Assembly (NCBI GenBank): GCA_003116875.1
Contig: BCKT01000004.1
Coordinates: forward strand, 1,138,201 to 1,202,200
Reading direction: 5' to 3'
Length of the DNA: 64,000 bases
Source of the DNA: Takashimella koratensis
Lineage: Eukaryota > Basidiomycota > Tremellomycetes > Trichosporonales > Tetragoniomycetaceae
A program made the translations under genes and the position numbers. Of this stretch, positions 23,142-34,324 are shown one piece after another (position 1 is the first letter of the stretch; each line of letters begins with the position of its first letter). The notes under the pieces are model-generated. The model did not search any database. It was not told the origin of the DNA and was given only the letters and a program-made list of their open reading frames with translations.

Positions 23142-24088
23142 TCAGTTCGACTCGGTGACGGGCTCCTCACCAGTTGATATCGAGGTATCCGGAGCGGGGC
23201 GCGCTCCTTCGAGAGCTTTCTTCAACTCTTCGTCAATCGTGCGCAAATGCTATCGCCATTTATCAGCTGCTTCTTTTCCTGTTCCTCACGTTTAAGATCT
23301 GCCCCCACGATAAGTTTGCAGACATGTAGCAGTCCCCCATGTCCAGCCAGGAATTCATCATCATATACAGATGCTGCGATATGTTTAGCGTTGAGCGAGT
23401 GTAGACAGAGTGCTCACATCTCTACACTTGCTTGAGGCGTACTCCAGGATTACATATCGTCGGGAATCGTCGGGGTCCGCCACAACAATTAACTCCTCAA
23501 CGACACGTCAGCTCAGGCTCTCGTTGTGACAAAGTTGTCAACGCACCAGGAGTGATTTGTTAAAAAAAACTCGAGCGTCAACCCATGCTTCCTTTTCCCT
23601 ATCAAAGGGCTCGGAAATCCTGGGTCCGAAGTCTTCATCGGCTAGTTCAAGCAGGTGATAGAGCCTTTCGGTCTCCTGAGCTGGTCAGTGCTTGGTGACT
23701 TGGGCCTAGGTACTAACCTTTCTGATCTCGTCGAAGGCATCCATGGCGTTGGATAGCTGGAAATGCTTCTCGTACTTGTTCCTCATATGAAGGTACTCAA
23801 CTCGATGCGTGTAGAGCTAACGTGGAGGAGGCGGGCACGTTTAGTCGGCATTCGTCCGTTGACTCCCAACACCGCATCGGAAGAGACAAGAAACTGCTAG
23901 AAGGCTGATGAGGTACGCCAACTCACTTTTATGTGCTTCTCCGCATCCGCTTTCAGGTTATGCATTACTCCCATAAAGTCGTCTAGCTCGTGTTGGGACG
24001 ACTTGTATCGTGAAGTCTGGCTTCGAGGCTCCACCACCCTCAGCTGGACCGGAGCGGTAGGGATGAAGGACAGTGAGATCGAAGACAT
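23142..24088 (-). CDS. Family-2 orphan protein, member F
   Basis: Unrecognised protein in six phase-0 exons. From the start at 24088 (MSSISLSFIPTAPVQLRVV) exon 1 ends DAEKHIK. Exon 2 has 33 codons and ends with NAMDAFDEIRK. Exon 3 ends VFFNKSLL. Exon 4 has 26 codons with ELIVVADPDDSRRYVILEYA. Exon 5 begins HLYMMMNSWLDMGDCY. Exon 6 is HLRTIDEELKKALEGARP ... EEPVTESN, stop TGA 23142-23144. Exons 2, 4 and 6 match members G and H closely (exon 4: 16 of 26 residues shared with H). It is about 225 aa, charged, probably all-helical and soluble. It lies downstream of G and upstream of D on the same strand. Confidence 0.68.
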
Positions 24089-24705
24089 TGAAATGTGCTG
24101 GTTGAGATGTGAAAGAACAAAGAGACCAATGAACGAGATGTGACTTGGAAACCCAGCGCGTCCCGGCATGCAGAAAGGAATTTTGGAGACCGGGTTTTAA
24201 GGTTACTGTTTGCAGCAGCTAGATGCTCCACAACATGTGTGTCACGGGATACTTGTAAATCAAAAAGACTAAACGTTCGCAAGTGTCGCGTACATCTGAT
24301 GCTCATGTCGACGGACGCGATCGTCTCGGTGTTTTGGTGATTACGAGAGTAGCTCTACCTCTGCTCTTTCCGTCGCTGCCCCCCCCCCCCCCTCTCACAT
24401 CCCCTTCTCCTATCCCGCTACGTCAACTATGGTTTTCTTGCCCTTTTCCCTCTGCGTTTGCGGACTGATCAGCGATGGCGGTGATCAGGGTATGACTCGA
24501 TCAACAGGGAACTTTATCAACATCTTCATTCCTTCAACACCTCAGCATCCATTTCTTCAGACTTATGACGACCGAGTAAACAAGACGAGCGCCGTACGGG
24601 TCAAAAGGCTCGGATAGCTTGACCTGTCGCATCTCTTGATACTGCGCCCCGGATGTCTTGGTCTGGGTACACACTGGCGCCCGATCTCTCCCTCATTCAT
24701 GCGCA
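24089..24705. other. Intergenic region between family-2 genes F and G
   Basis: 617 bp: promoter of F and 3' flank of G. It contains a 14-base C run (24379-24392) and otherwise no gene that I can support. Confidence 0.4.
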
Positions 24706-25639
24706 TCATTTACTGTTGAGACCTCGGGAGATTCCTTGGTCGTCTCCGGTGACGGGGTCTTCCTGGGTCTTCACGTCGGCCTCTCCAGGAGAGTGCCGAG
24801 GTTCGACCGCTGCCTTCAGGGCAAAACCTACTTTGAAAAGGTGCTACCGCCAACGTCAGAAATCCGTTCAAGCCATCGCATCTTTCTGTCTCTCACCGTT
24901 GAGATCGCGTCCGCTGCTCCGCTGACAAGTCCCTGGTCATCGGTTCCCATCGCATAGCAACATTCGGTGATCTCCTGTAAATACTGCCGTTGCTTTTAAT
25001 ATTGAGCCAGTATGTACATCACACACCTCACGACACTGCTTTGAGGCGTAGGGTAAGATCTCGGATCGACGGGTGTCGTCAAGGTCGGCCACAACAGTTA
25101 ACTCCTTGTCTATTAGTCAGCTCTAATCAACTCGTGGTGAGAATTGACTTTGCACCTTGGTGAACATAATAAGGTAATGTCTTCCACGCATCCATCTAAA
25201 CAGAGGGCCGTCCTCGATCCTAGATCGAACGAAGAATTCTTCATCGATCGACTCAAATGCACGAAGAAGCGCATCGGTCTTCTGCTACTTGTCAGCTTTT
25301 ACGGTCAGGTTTTGGTTCAAAGCACTTGCCGTTTTGATGACGTCGAAGGAGTCCATAACTTTGGCAAGCTTGAAGTCCTTCTCGTTCCTGTTCAACAACT
25401 GAAGGTGTTCCACATGGAGAGCATAGACCTAGGAGCGCATGGTCAGTCGACTGCTTATCCATACGGCTAAAGGGAGAGGAAAGAACAGGTGGAAAAGGGC
25501 GAGGAGACCCACGCGACGTGTCTCGAGGTAGGGCACTCACTTTCCAGTTACGTTCCGCTCTCTCTTTCAAGTCCCTCATAAGGTCAGGAAACGATGGAGG
25601 CTCTTCGTCTGGACCATCTACCGTCAAAGTGCTGGGCAT
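24706..25639 (-). CDS. Family-2 orphan protein, member G
   Basis: Paralogue of F and H. Starts MPSTLTVDGPDEEPPSFPDL at 25639. Exon 2 has 33 codons (VYALHVEHLQLLNRNEKDFK ... SFDVIKT) and ends at a GC donor (GCAAGTGC) instead of GT. Exon 3 starts KTDALLRAFESIDEEFF. Exon 4 has 26 codons with ELTVVADLDDTRRSEILPYA. Exon 5 is YLQEITECCYAMGTDDQGL.... The last exon is HLFKVGFALKAAVEPRHSPG ... EDPVTGDD, ending at TGA 24706-24708. The conserved E(E/D)PVT motif near the C-terminus is shared with F. It is divergent from family-1 member A over 664 bp. Function unknown; no signal peptide or membrane segment. Confidence 0.65.
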
Positions 25640-26303
25640 GTCGTCTAGGGCTTGCTAGAGATGATTGGGATGAAAGAGAATACGAGACTGGGGCGCGTGA
25701 AGCACGTCGAACCTTGCGCTGGGTGGCTTAAGGTTAAGGTGCCTCATGCAGTACGTATGCGCTCCTCGAAGTGGCACGTTTGTGGTAGTGTGGCGATACC
25801 AAGTAGAGCATTGGTCACAGACCGGTGATAGCAACATGACTCTGTTCACCAACATGGGCACTGTCTAAGGGATTGGAGGTCTATGGTGGGTGGATTGATT
25901 GCGTCAAGTATACCGTTGATGCTCTTCGCCGCCATCACTCATCATCCACGACCGCCACGTGTCCGCCATCATTTGATCACTCCAGTCACCTCGTCTCACC
26001 TCTCACCGCGACCACCTTCCCCTCCTCCTTCCTCCTCCCTCACCTTCTGCTTTCCGTCTTTCCATTCTCTCTTCTCTCTTCTCTCCTCTCTCCATCTCTA
26101 GGCTCACTCTTTCCCTCCTCATGGACAACGGGCCTGACGCAGTGGGTGGCTGGACCCATCCTGGAGAGAAGATCATGAAACTCGCTCACCTGGTCGACAA
26201 TGGTCTTGATATAAGTGGCCAGACACGCGCTCCCCTCCGGTTCTTTTCCTATCTTTACCTACCTGCCCACATCGTCCATTCCCTCCAAAAAGGAAATTGA
26301 TAT
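25640..26303. other. Shared divergent promoter of orphan genes G (-) and A (+)
   Basis: 664 bp. It contains GCCATCATTT at 25965-25974 and, toward A, a long pyrimidine-rich tract (25980-26130, CTCC/TTC repeats) that is probably the A core promoter. No further gene is seen. Confidence 0.5.
25965..25974 (+). promoter_or_regulatory. Shared GCCATCATTT word upstream of family-1 gene A
   Basis: The 10-mer GCCATCATTT lies 330 nt upstream of the A start and in the same orientation as the gene. The same word occurs upstream of D (minus strand, 23052-23043) and B (41117-41126). Regulatory function is inferred only from recurrence. Confidence 0.4.
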
Positions 26304-26948
26304 ATGGGTTTGCCTCAGACTCTCAAAGCTCGTCAATGGGATGTTAGAGCCTCCCTGAGCTACCTCGGGTCTCCAAACTACCGAGAAGATGCCGAGACCT
26401 ACCTTGAAACTCTCGGACACGTAAGTCTATAGGCTCAATCAGACTTGCCTGACAACGTCAGTACCGTGAACGTCTCAGGATAGTCTTCCAAAGCGTTGGC
26501 CTAACATGGTACGACTACATGACCGACGAACGAATTGCTCTCCTCAGAATCCTCATCCGCATCCTCGAGGTACGTCTCTTTCTTACCTCTTCTGTGTCAA
26601 GCGACTGACATCGGTTTGCCATATCCTCAACAACTCGGGTACCAGCATCCTTGACCAGAGACTCACACTGAGCCGTCATTCGGCAGACCTTGTGATGAAG
26701 GTGAGTGTTCATGAGCTTGTATCCTGCGAACCAAGAGGCACTGACGATCGAAAAGTGCCTTGAAGACGTTGCCAAAGGTCTGCGCCCCGGCTACCAAGGA
26801 GTCCCTCTCAACCGTGATGGTACCCTCGCCGAACAGGCGGCAGCTAGAGACCTTGCTCTTGCGCTGAAGAACGTGAGGTTTTACGAATCAACACTGAGCT
26901 TGCTGACGGGTTATCCAGGACCTGCACACCGTTTTCAGAATCGTTTAG
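26304..26948 (+). CDS. Family-1 orphan protein, member A
   Basis: Five exons: 26304-26420, 26462-26569, 26602-26700, 26756-26872 and 26919-26948, all joined in phase 0, giving 156 aa. The first exon ends YLETLGH. The core exon (36 codons) is YRERLRIVFQSVGLTWYDYM ... LLRILIRILE, and exon 3 ends DQRLTLSRHSADLVMK, which lines up with DVRYGLLSRQFDTIVV in D at the same intron. Exon 4 has CLEDVAKGLRPGYQG and a C-terminal Ala/Leu helix. The intron 26570-26601 is only 32 nt; a longer alternative ending at 26655 is possible. No known domain. Its stop is 23 bp from the stop of the convergent sensor gene. Confidence 0.6.
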
Positions 26949-26971
26949 GTGATGCATACCAGTGATCGGAA

Positions 26972-29777
26972 TCAAATTGCTCTTCCCTCCGCGTCCCTCG
27001 GAACGGCCCCCCAATCACCTTGATCCTCGTACACAGGCGCGAAATCTCCCGCTCCTCCATTCCCACCGTGACCGCCATGGCTTGAGCTCTCCCGCGTCGC
27101 TGGCTGCTCCCATCGGACCGTCTTACTCGCCTTTGCCCGCTCCAACAGCGCCGCTGCGACCTCCTCAGTCACCGTGCTCCCCAAAGTCCCTGTCCCCATT
27201 CCCCCAACTTCGTCTCCATCTGGACCGGTAAGCGACGTCGTGGCGCTGATCCACCTGGACGACGTTGATCGTGGCCTCGACTCGCCTCCTTGGTGTTGTG
27301 AGTGTGTCAGCGAACGGGTCCGCGTCGAGGCAGATGAGCTTTCACCTGCGCCGCTGTAGTAGCCGTGGTCGTATTCGAACAAACTGGACGCGGCGTCAGT
27401 GCCTGTTCGTCCGGGCGATGAGAGCGTGATCCGTGGTGGTGGCGGGAAGAGGTTGGGGTCAGGCAGAGCGAGGTGTCCGTCGTTGGTGGCGTGAGAGTAG
27501 GGCGTGGGCATTGGCATTGGCTCGTGCGCGTACATCATGGCGATCTGGTCGTCTGCGATGGTGCTGCCTTGAGAATAGACGCTCGCGGTGGCGGCCATGG
27601 TTGCGCGACTGGGATTTACCACCACCAATGGGCCGGTGCCCGTGCCACTCCCGGCGGCATCTTGACGGAGGATTGGCCTAGGGTCACTGATATTTCTCCC
27701 TGCCAACGCTTCCGCAAACGTCATCCCTGATCCTCCAGTTGCGCCGTAATTTGCGTACGCTGACCGCGCGACGAGTGGCATCGGAGGGAGAGGTGGGATT
27801 TCCTCTTGCTCGTGTCCTCGAGCCGCCATGTCCTGCATCTGGTGGGTGGTGTAGTAGTGAGACTGGTCGGGGTTATTCTGGTTGTTGTAGTACGCGTCGG
27901 CCCATTGACCGGTTTTTCGTGCCGAGACCGAGTGGCGGAGGTTGGCGAGTGGCTGTGTGATGAAGTTTGGGAAGACGGAGAAGCGGGCGGAAGCGAGGGA
28001 GGGCGCAGAGAAGCGGGAGACCGGCTCGGCGCTTTGTCGTTGGTTCTTCTCCTCGCCTGGGATCTCAACGTCTCCGCCGTAGAACCAACTGCTCCGAAGC
28101 TGCCTAATTTTATTTCCCCTCTTTCGCTGCGCCCACCACCTCACAACGAGCAAAATCACCGCTATCCCCGCGATCATCGCGAGAATCCCACCAATCGCGG
28201 CACCTGCTGCAACTCCCGTATTATGTGTAGAGCTGCTACCGGTCGCGAGTGCGTTGCTGGCGGAGGAAGACGAAGAGGAGGCGGCTGTGACGGTGACGCC
28301 GTCTCCGGAGGAGACCATGTCTGCGACCGGTGTGGTGTTCTGCTGGACCTGGGAGAGAGTGGTGGGGATGTTGTCGACGGTGGTGCCGGTGGATGACGAG
28401 GTGAAGAGGGACGAGGGAGCACTAGAGGTCTGAGAGGTGACGGCGTTGAATTGAGCGGTACTGGTGCTGATTGAAGCACTGGATGAAACTGGGGTCGATC
28501 GACTATTGTCAATCGATGACGTCCGCCCATTTGTCGTCGAGGTCGTCTGTGAGGACGGCACTACCTGCTGTTGCTGCGTCGGTGTAGTAGAAGTGGTCGT
28601 ATTGGTGGGGCTCGTGACAGGCTGAGTCTGCTGCGTTTGTGTCGTTGTCTGAGTTACCGAATCGGTCGTTGGGCAAGGCTCATACAAGGTCGAGTACGCC
28701 TCATTTACCACGCTCGGCGTCGATGTTGTTACTACAAACGTCGAGAAAGACGTCGTCGGGTCCCCAGTGATGGTCGAGGTTGAGAAGATGGTGGTGAATG
28801 ACGCGCAGTTGGAGTCGTCGCTCGAGTCGTCGGGCGAGTTGAAGGCATTTCCAGCCGCGAATCGCCGGAAAAGACGATCAGAGTCGTGGCTGCTGCGACG
28901 GTGGTGGGTCATTGCCTGCGTCGTCGGGGAGGAGCCATGGGTTTTGGGAGTGGACAGTGAGGGAGAAGAGAGACTAGGGACATCCGAGGCGCCTAGTGAG
29001 TCTTTGGACGACGAGGTGGACCTGAAAGTAGGGGACGAAGTGGAGGAGGGAGTTTGAGAAGAGGGTTGATCACTGCCTGGTTGACTGGATGAAGTCTTGC
29101 TACTGTGGCTATCACTAGACCGCGTGTCACCTGGACGGGAAGAGGCACTGCTGGACGGGGCTATGGAAGAGATAACGGTAGCAGCGGCGACAGGGCTGGG
29201 GCGCACATGGCTAGCGGATGAAGTAGAGCTGGAGACGGACGAGTGGTCGGATCGAATCGTAGACCCTGTGCTGGAGGTGGAAGACGAGGCGGGATTGACA
29301 AGGAGGGCGTGGGCATTGACCTCGCTCGAGGAGGAGCTGGAGGTCCCACGCGAAATAGATGAGGACGAGGCGATGGGAGTCGAGGTCGGAACGCTGCTAG
29401 AGCTCTGACTACTACTGCCACTAAAAGAACTCGAAATCGGAGTGCGGATACTTGATACCTGCTGCCCTCTCCCGCGCCTCGCCGTTTGCTGGACCGTGGA
29501 TGACGACGACGTTGTCGTGCTTGAGCTTGTGGGCTCGCTTGCAAGAGCGTTGTTGCCCCCAGGGTTGTTGAAGCTCACACATGAAGAGGTGGTAAGGACG
29601 GATTCAGATGTGGGGGTCACAATGACTGCGGAAGAGGTGGTGAAGGTAGTGACAATCCATGATCTGAATGGAGAGGTGAGCGCTGTTCCGTGATATAACG
29701 TGATAAAAGAAGAGGAGTACTCGCACTCACGTCGAGGTGGAGAACAGAGTCGCGGTTGGGGTCGGTGTGCACGCCAT
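26972..29777 (-). CDS. Ser/Thr-rich single-pass cell-surface protein (Mid2/WSC-sensor-like)
   Basis: The likely start at 29777 gives MACTPTPTATLFSTSTS, spliced into one very large exon. Residues up to about 590 form a mucin-like Ser/Thr-rich ectodomain with few cysteines and a basic patch (RRSSHDSDRLFRR). One membrane helix follows (GAAIGGILAMIAGIAVILLV), then the basic stop-transfer RWWAQRKRGNK. A cytoplasmic tail of about 330 residues contains Tyr/Pro motifs and a final TVRWEQPATRESSS-like segment. No cleaved signal peptide or WSC cysteine domain is seen, so the match to stress sensors rests on architecture only. It is transcribed toward gene A, and its 5' flank is more than 1.4 kb long. 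Confidence 0.7.
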
Positions 29778-31199
29778 CTTGACCTCACGGTCGCGATCGA
29801 CCAAGACTGTTCAAGAGCGCGATATCGACGGCGTATACCCGTGCTGTGATACCCAAAGCGGCAACAGAGATCAAGTGAACGATGGACGATGAAGTTGTTG
29901 ACAAGACAAGAGGTTGTCACCTAATCCAACACCCACTTGCCGCTTTCCACCAAGAACGACGGTGTATGAGGGAAATTATGTCGCGAGGGAGAGGCGAGAT
30001 GGGCGAGATCGAGAACAAAGGTGTTGACAGCAGGACACTGAAGGATGCGAGAGGGAGCGGAAGGACACGGGAGGAGACAAAAGGATATATACGAAGGAAG
30101 CTGAGGGAAGCCAAGTGTGCTTCAACTCGGACGACGCAGTGGACCCATGCACCGCGTCGCAAAGGTGACAAGGCAGGAGGGGGGAGGTCCTTGGTGATTG
30201 TCGCTTGGAGTCGTCTCGGGCCAGCAGCGATCGAGGAGGAGCAAAAGAGCGAGGGGGTCGGGTTGAAGGAGGTCGGGGTCTCGGGCAGAAGGAGGAGGGC
30301 GGTGCGGACCAGCAAGGAGGGCGACGTCGATTCCAGTCGAGTCGGGGCGGCTTTATGCAAGAGCGTGGGATAGGGGTCAATTGGGTTGAGATTTTGGGGT
30401 GGGGCCGGGGTAAAAGGGAGCAAGGGAGCGGGATGGTGAAAGGAGCAAGTTGGCACGGGGGAGCGCGAGTAATGAGGGTAGAGCAAGAGGGGGGACAGCG
30501 GCGTCGAGCCAGTCGTGAAAGGATCGTCCGCTGGACGCGGGGGATGAGCGAACGGGGTTAAGGAGGGTCAATGGGACCAGCCAGATCGACCAATGCAACG
30601 TGCAACGTGCGCTGGGGTAGAGGTGAACGGGAGGAGAGTAGGGGAGGAGCGGAGGGCGGAATAGGAGAGGAAGGATCGACGAGGAGTGCGTGTATGTTAG
30701 AGATGGGATGAAGAAACAGCAGGTCGAAAGTATATGAGCTGATATAGTACGCTGAACGGATACAGTTAGTGGTTCGACATGAGTGTAGGCAAGGTGAACA
30801 ATGGATCGAAGCCAGGTAGTGAAGTAGCGAGATGGGGAGCTAAGATGAGATGAGATGCACTGTCGTCGACACGGGTAGCATAGGACGACGTGATTGCAGT
30901 TGTCATGCTACCTCGGCAACGGTTTCCGGCACGGGCCGGCGGAGTTGAGGGTCGCGTGCTGTTTCTTGCTATCTAGTGAATGGAAAGAAGCTCAAGAGTC
31001 AGTGCGAATCAACCGAAGGAAGCTGAAGAGAGACCGGGGGTCAGTGCGAAGTGCACCCAGTTTCGATGGAGGGGGTCCGAGCGTCAAGGAGGTAAAGATG
31101 AGCGGCTGTGGCATTCTGAAACGCCTTAGTCGGCGGGGAGGCGAAGTCGACACGGAGACCCGATATTCGTCGTTTGCTGATTGGAATCACCAGTCAGCC
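29778..31199. other. Long 5' flank of the sensor-like gene
   Basis: About 1.4 kb with no gene that I can support. On the minus strand the first 700 nt are CT-rich with several open but low-complexity, Pro/Ser/Leu-coding frames (for example 29917-30486), best read as leader or promoter sequence. TATA-like ATATATAC occurs near 30085 and 30730. Confidence 0.4.
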
Positions 31200-31580
31200 C
31201 CCAGCGAAAGGAGGGTATGGTTTTAAGATCTCTCCATCTGCCCCCTTTGAACTCCACTCATAGCCTCGCCGAATGGATGTACATCTTGCTCGTACTGGGC
31301 ATCCCGTTCCGCTTCGACGGCTAAGGCACGCCACATTGCCTGTGAAAGAAGCCACAGCTGTAGATCTTGAGCACCGGACATGTCGAATAACCTTAAACAT
31401 GGCGAACGCGTCGCGATGGTGAGCTTGTATCACCTCTTCACCTCTCATCTATTACCCGACGTTCGGCAAAGTCTTACAAATGAGCTCAAGTCAGTCTTCA
31501 AACTTGTTGATGCTGGAACTGGAAGTCGTAGCAGGAGCCACGTTGAGCTGGTTACGAGAAGAGACGTTGAGACAATTTGA
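31200..31580 (+). pseudogene. Probable decayed family-1 gene remnant
   Basis: The frame in 31380-31580 reads KHGERVAM, then a donor-like GTGAGC, then after TCGGCAAAG the segment LTNELKSVFKLVDAGTGSRS ... TRRDVETI. Its nucleotides resemble the fifth exon of member C (TGAGCTC...GTCAG...ACTT). It is followed at 31.7 kb by a copy of the transporter 3' end, the same order as C-transporter at 34 kb, which supports the plus-strand reading. The minus strand also shows an exon-like frame (31242-31358), so orientation and extent are uncertain. No intact start or full exon set exists. Confidence 0.3.
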
Positions 31581-31694
31581 TGTGCGTTCTAGTCATGATC
31601 GATAGGTGATGTCGCGTTCGTTCTACATCACGACTAGCGCCATGTTTTGTGACTCGTTTGCATCGTAGAATGAGAGGCCAAACAAGGCAGCCGG

Positions 31695-31830
31695 AGATGA
31701 GATGATGGTTGGTGTAACTTTCTCTACTCACTTCCTTTTCGATGAGAATGCAACCCAGTCCGCAGAGTGCCAAGGCGTGGCCGAACACCTGGCGTGATCG
31801 TGCTCTCGAACTACGCGACGCTCGAGGAGC
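31695..31830 (-). pseudogene. Partial, degenerate copy of the 3' end of the transporter gene at 34.3 kb
   Basis: The minus-strand frame QVFGHALALCGLGCILIEKE mirrors QVFGYVLALCGLVAYRNVSS at the C-terminus of the transporter ending at 34325. At the DNA level 31747-31830 and 34352-34440 are clearly alike, with a 5-nt deletion that shifts the frame. Similarity continues past the transporter stop into its 3' flank (31695-31745 with about 34289-34351). So this is a genomic duplication and not a retrocopy of a spliced mRNA. Confidence 0.7.
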
Positions 31831-32060
31831 TCGGTACACTCGCTCTCGACTTGAGATCCCGTTTCATTTGACCGCCAAGGGACGCCACAATTCTCTTGCG
31901 CCACTCGCCGGTGGAGACCGTGCATACAACCCTAATCTTTAATCCTGGCGAGCTCGTGAGAACTGAGTTGCTGCTACCGCGTAACCTACCTCTTCACTCC
32001 TCATCCTCTGTAAGAAATTCACCCCACTACTACCGCCGCTAGTCAAGCCAGTCCTCCAAC

Positions 32061-32969
32061 ATGTCGCTGCATGCACCTTACACTCTCCACGACGCCATGA
32101 TGAAGTGGATGCAAGAAGAGTCAGGGAGAATCGTCCAGGTGCGTTGCATTCATGATCACCTTCCTATGGCTCGTCTTGTCTCCACTTGGAACCTGTTCCA
32201 CACTGCGAACCCCTTTGGCCTCGCCATATCTCCATGATTTGGGAATGATGTAGCTTCGAGTCACTCAACTTACACTTTCGACTAGGTATTCGAACAGAAA
32301 GTCCAGCGCATTCATAAACTGAATGATGAGCGCCTGAAAATGATACCATTCACTTTGGATGAGTTAAACCTCGTGAGTCTTTTGATCTTCTATCCGGAGC
32401 CAACAGTTAACAGGCGATGCATGATCTGGTTCGAGGGATGAGCGCGATCACGGAAATGGGCTTTGACAGATACCCAGAGGGGATCATGGAATGGTACCTG
32501 AACGTGGTTTGGGGGTGGCAGTCGATTTTCGAGTTGTTGTCGGTGAGTGAAGGAGCTGAAGTTGCTGAACTTGCTGAACTTGTCTTTTGACTGACCTCAC
32601 TCGACGTTTTGCCCACGTTTAGGATATCAATATGATGGAATTCGGTGGTGAGGAATTCATCAGGATTCATCACCACAAGGAGAGGTCCATTGTACCGGAC
32701 CACCTTGTAGCTATCCACAAGAGATGGCGTAAAGTGAGTGACTTTTCAACGCAGCGGGTGTTGATTTCATTGCAGGCCTTCGAGACTATTCAACACTTAC
32801 TCGATCATACTGTTCGTCCCTTCATTCATGGTAACATGGCGTTCAACACATTGTATGCACTTCTCATGATTGGCTTTGTGAGTGGCTGGTGATATCGATC
32901 CCAATCGTCGACTGACCTACACCTTAGAGGGCTGAGGATCTATCTCGGGAGTGTGGGTATGCGACGTAG
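32061..32969 (+). CDS. Family-1 orphan protein, member E
   Basis: Six phase-0 exons of about 26, 29, 43, 37, 34 and 13 codons. Exon 1 is MSLHAPYTLHDAMMKWMQEE.... Exon 2 ends FTLDELNL. Exon 3, the core exon, is AMHDLVRGMSAITEMGFDRY .... Exon 4 ends LVAIHKRWRK. Exon 5 has a hydrophobic patch AFNTLYALLMIGF, and the short last exon is RAEDLSRECGYAT with stop at 32967-32969. Order and phase of exons match B and C, but residue identity is low, so this is the weakest-supported member. There is no signal peptide; the hydrophobic patch is too short and interrupted for a confident membrane helix. Confidence 0.58.
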
Positions 32970-33220
32970 TTTACAACGGCGTCGAGCTCGAGTGGAGCGT
33001 CAGCCAAACGGGGCCGTCCGCCGCTTGCTATTGCGTATCCGGGGCAGAAAATGTACATGAGATGAACGTGTTGGGTTGAGGAGACCGCCTACGGGAAGCG
33101 CCATTGTTCGCTTGCACATGTTACATCTCGTCGAACAACTGACTAAAGAGGCTAAGGTTGCCCGGTCTCTACGCTGATTCACTGTGCCGTCATGGTCACT
33201 GACCCCTGACCCCTTCCCAT

Positions 33221-33258
33221 CAATCCATCATTCCATCATTCCATCATTCCATCACTCT
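33221..33258 (+). repeat. ATTCCATC tandem repeat upstream of gene C
   Basis: Four near-perfect 8-bp units (CCATCATT) lie about 235 nt upstream of the C start. The unit shares CCATCATT with the word found upstream of genes A, B and D, and could be an expanded version of it or a chance microsatellite. Confidence 0.7.
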
Positions 33259-33489
33259 GACCCCTGAGTCAACCATGGGTACCCCGCACCACGCACCACG
33301 CACCTTCCTTCCCTCCCAACTGCCCACTGCTCTCCCCTCGGTGCGACGCGACACGTCACCCGCCGTCACCCCACCTTCTCTCCTTGTCTCCTTCTCTTTC
33401 TATTCTCTCTATTCACCTCTACTCTTCTCTCACCTTTCTCACCTCTCTCACCTCTTTCGCCCTCTTCATCTCTCCGCACTCAAACAAGC

Positions 33490-34151
33490 ATGTCCTCTTT
33501 CCCCAAATCATACATGGGGAACACCGCTGAGGCATTTGACCGCTGGATCTCAGTGCGTGAGAAAGCTGACATGACTCCTCACTCGGTGAATCAAGCTGAT
33601 CACGCTGTCGCAGGCCTTCTATGCGGATATACAGAGCGTGGACACGCAGTCTGACGAGCCTCACACTTTCCACGGCGAGCGGGTCTTCAAGTCTCTATAT
33701 AAGGTGAGGCTCAGAGCGCCCAGAGCCCAATTTTCAGACTAACCTTTCAGCAGACACATGACAACCTTCGCGTCATCTTTGACGCCTTTAACTTCGAGGC
33801 CGATCCAGGAACGACGTACGTGAGGAGGGAGGCTTTCGCTATAGTGTTCTTCAAGATTGGCATGGTGAGCGAGATCTTCTTAGTTGTACATGGACCTGCA
33901 CTCTGATACCCCTCATTTTGCAGGCACTGCACTCAGTCGTCCCCGCGAAGATCCGAGGGCAACGATTCGACATCGATAGGTCGATGTTCCAGCGCCTCAT
34001 CGACGTAAGGCCTTTACTTCTACGTGAAATGAATACGGCTGACGGCTGACAGGGCTGCGCTGAGCTCCGTCAGGAGGCCGACTTCATCTGTGATTAAGCT
34101 GACCCAGACAAGAGAGAGATTGTCAGGGATGCGATCGCGGGCCTCGACGAG
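33490..34151 (+). pseudogene. Family-1 orphan gene, member C, with in-frame stop in exon 5
   Basis: Exons read MSSFPKSYMGNTAEAFDRWI(S), AFYADIQSVDTQSDEPHTFH ... SLYK, a 37-codon core exon THDNLRVIFDAFNFEADPGT ... FFKIGM, ALHSVVPAKIRGQRFDIDRS ..., then GCAELRQEADFICD followed by TAA (34095-34097). After the stop the same frame stays open to a good donor at 34152 (DPDKREIVRDAIAGLDE|GTAAGC). In A, B and D the corresponding exon continues with the same kind of helix. So the stop truncates an otherwise normal exon; the copy is either a recent pseudogene or makes a shortened protein of about 129 aa. No convincing last exon is visible after 34152. Confidence 0.6.
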
Positions 34152-34324
34152 GTAAGCTACTGCGAGGTGTCACCGAACGTTGCTGACATGGTCGAAGGCG
34201 GCCATACTCATCGGATCCTGGGTCAGAAATTGAGATTATATATTTTAAAGATCGACTGGTTTGCATGGCTGGAGGAGGTTACCGCGCGAAATCGAAATGA
34301 TGATTGTGGTATAGTTTTCTCTAT

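Noticed and set aside
29917..30486. A 189-codon minus-strand frame upstream of the sensor-like gene
   Set aside because: Pro/Ser/Leu low complexity in a CT-rich leader, with no splice-linked partner exon and no family resemblance.
31242..31358. Minus-strand exon-like frame (AMWRALAVEAERDAQYEQD...)
   Set aside because: It looks helical and could belong to an orphan gene, but the only preceding donors are non-standard, and the duplicated block argues for the plus strand. Kept only as an alternative under the remnant feature.
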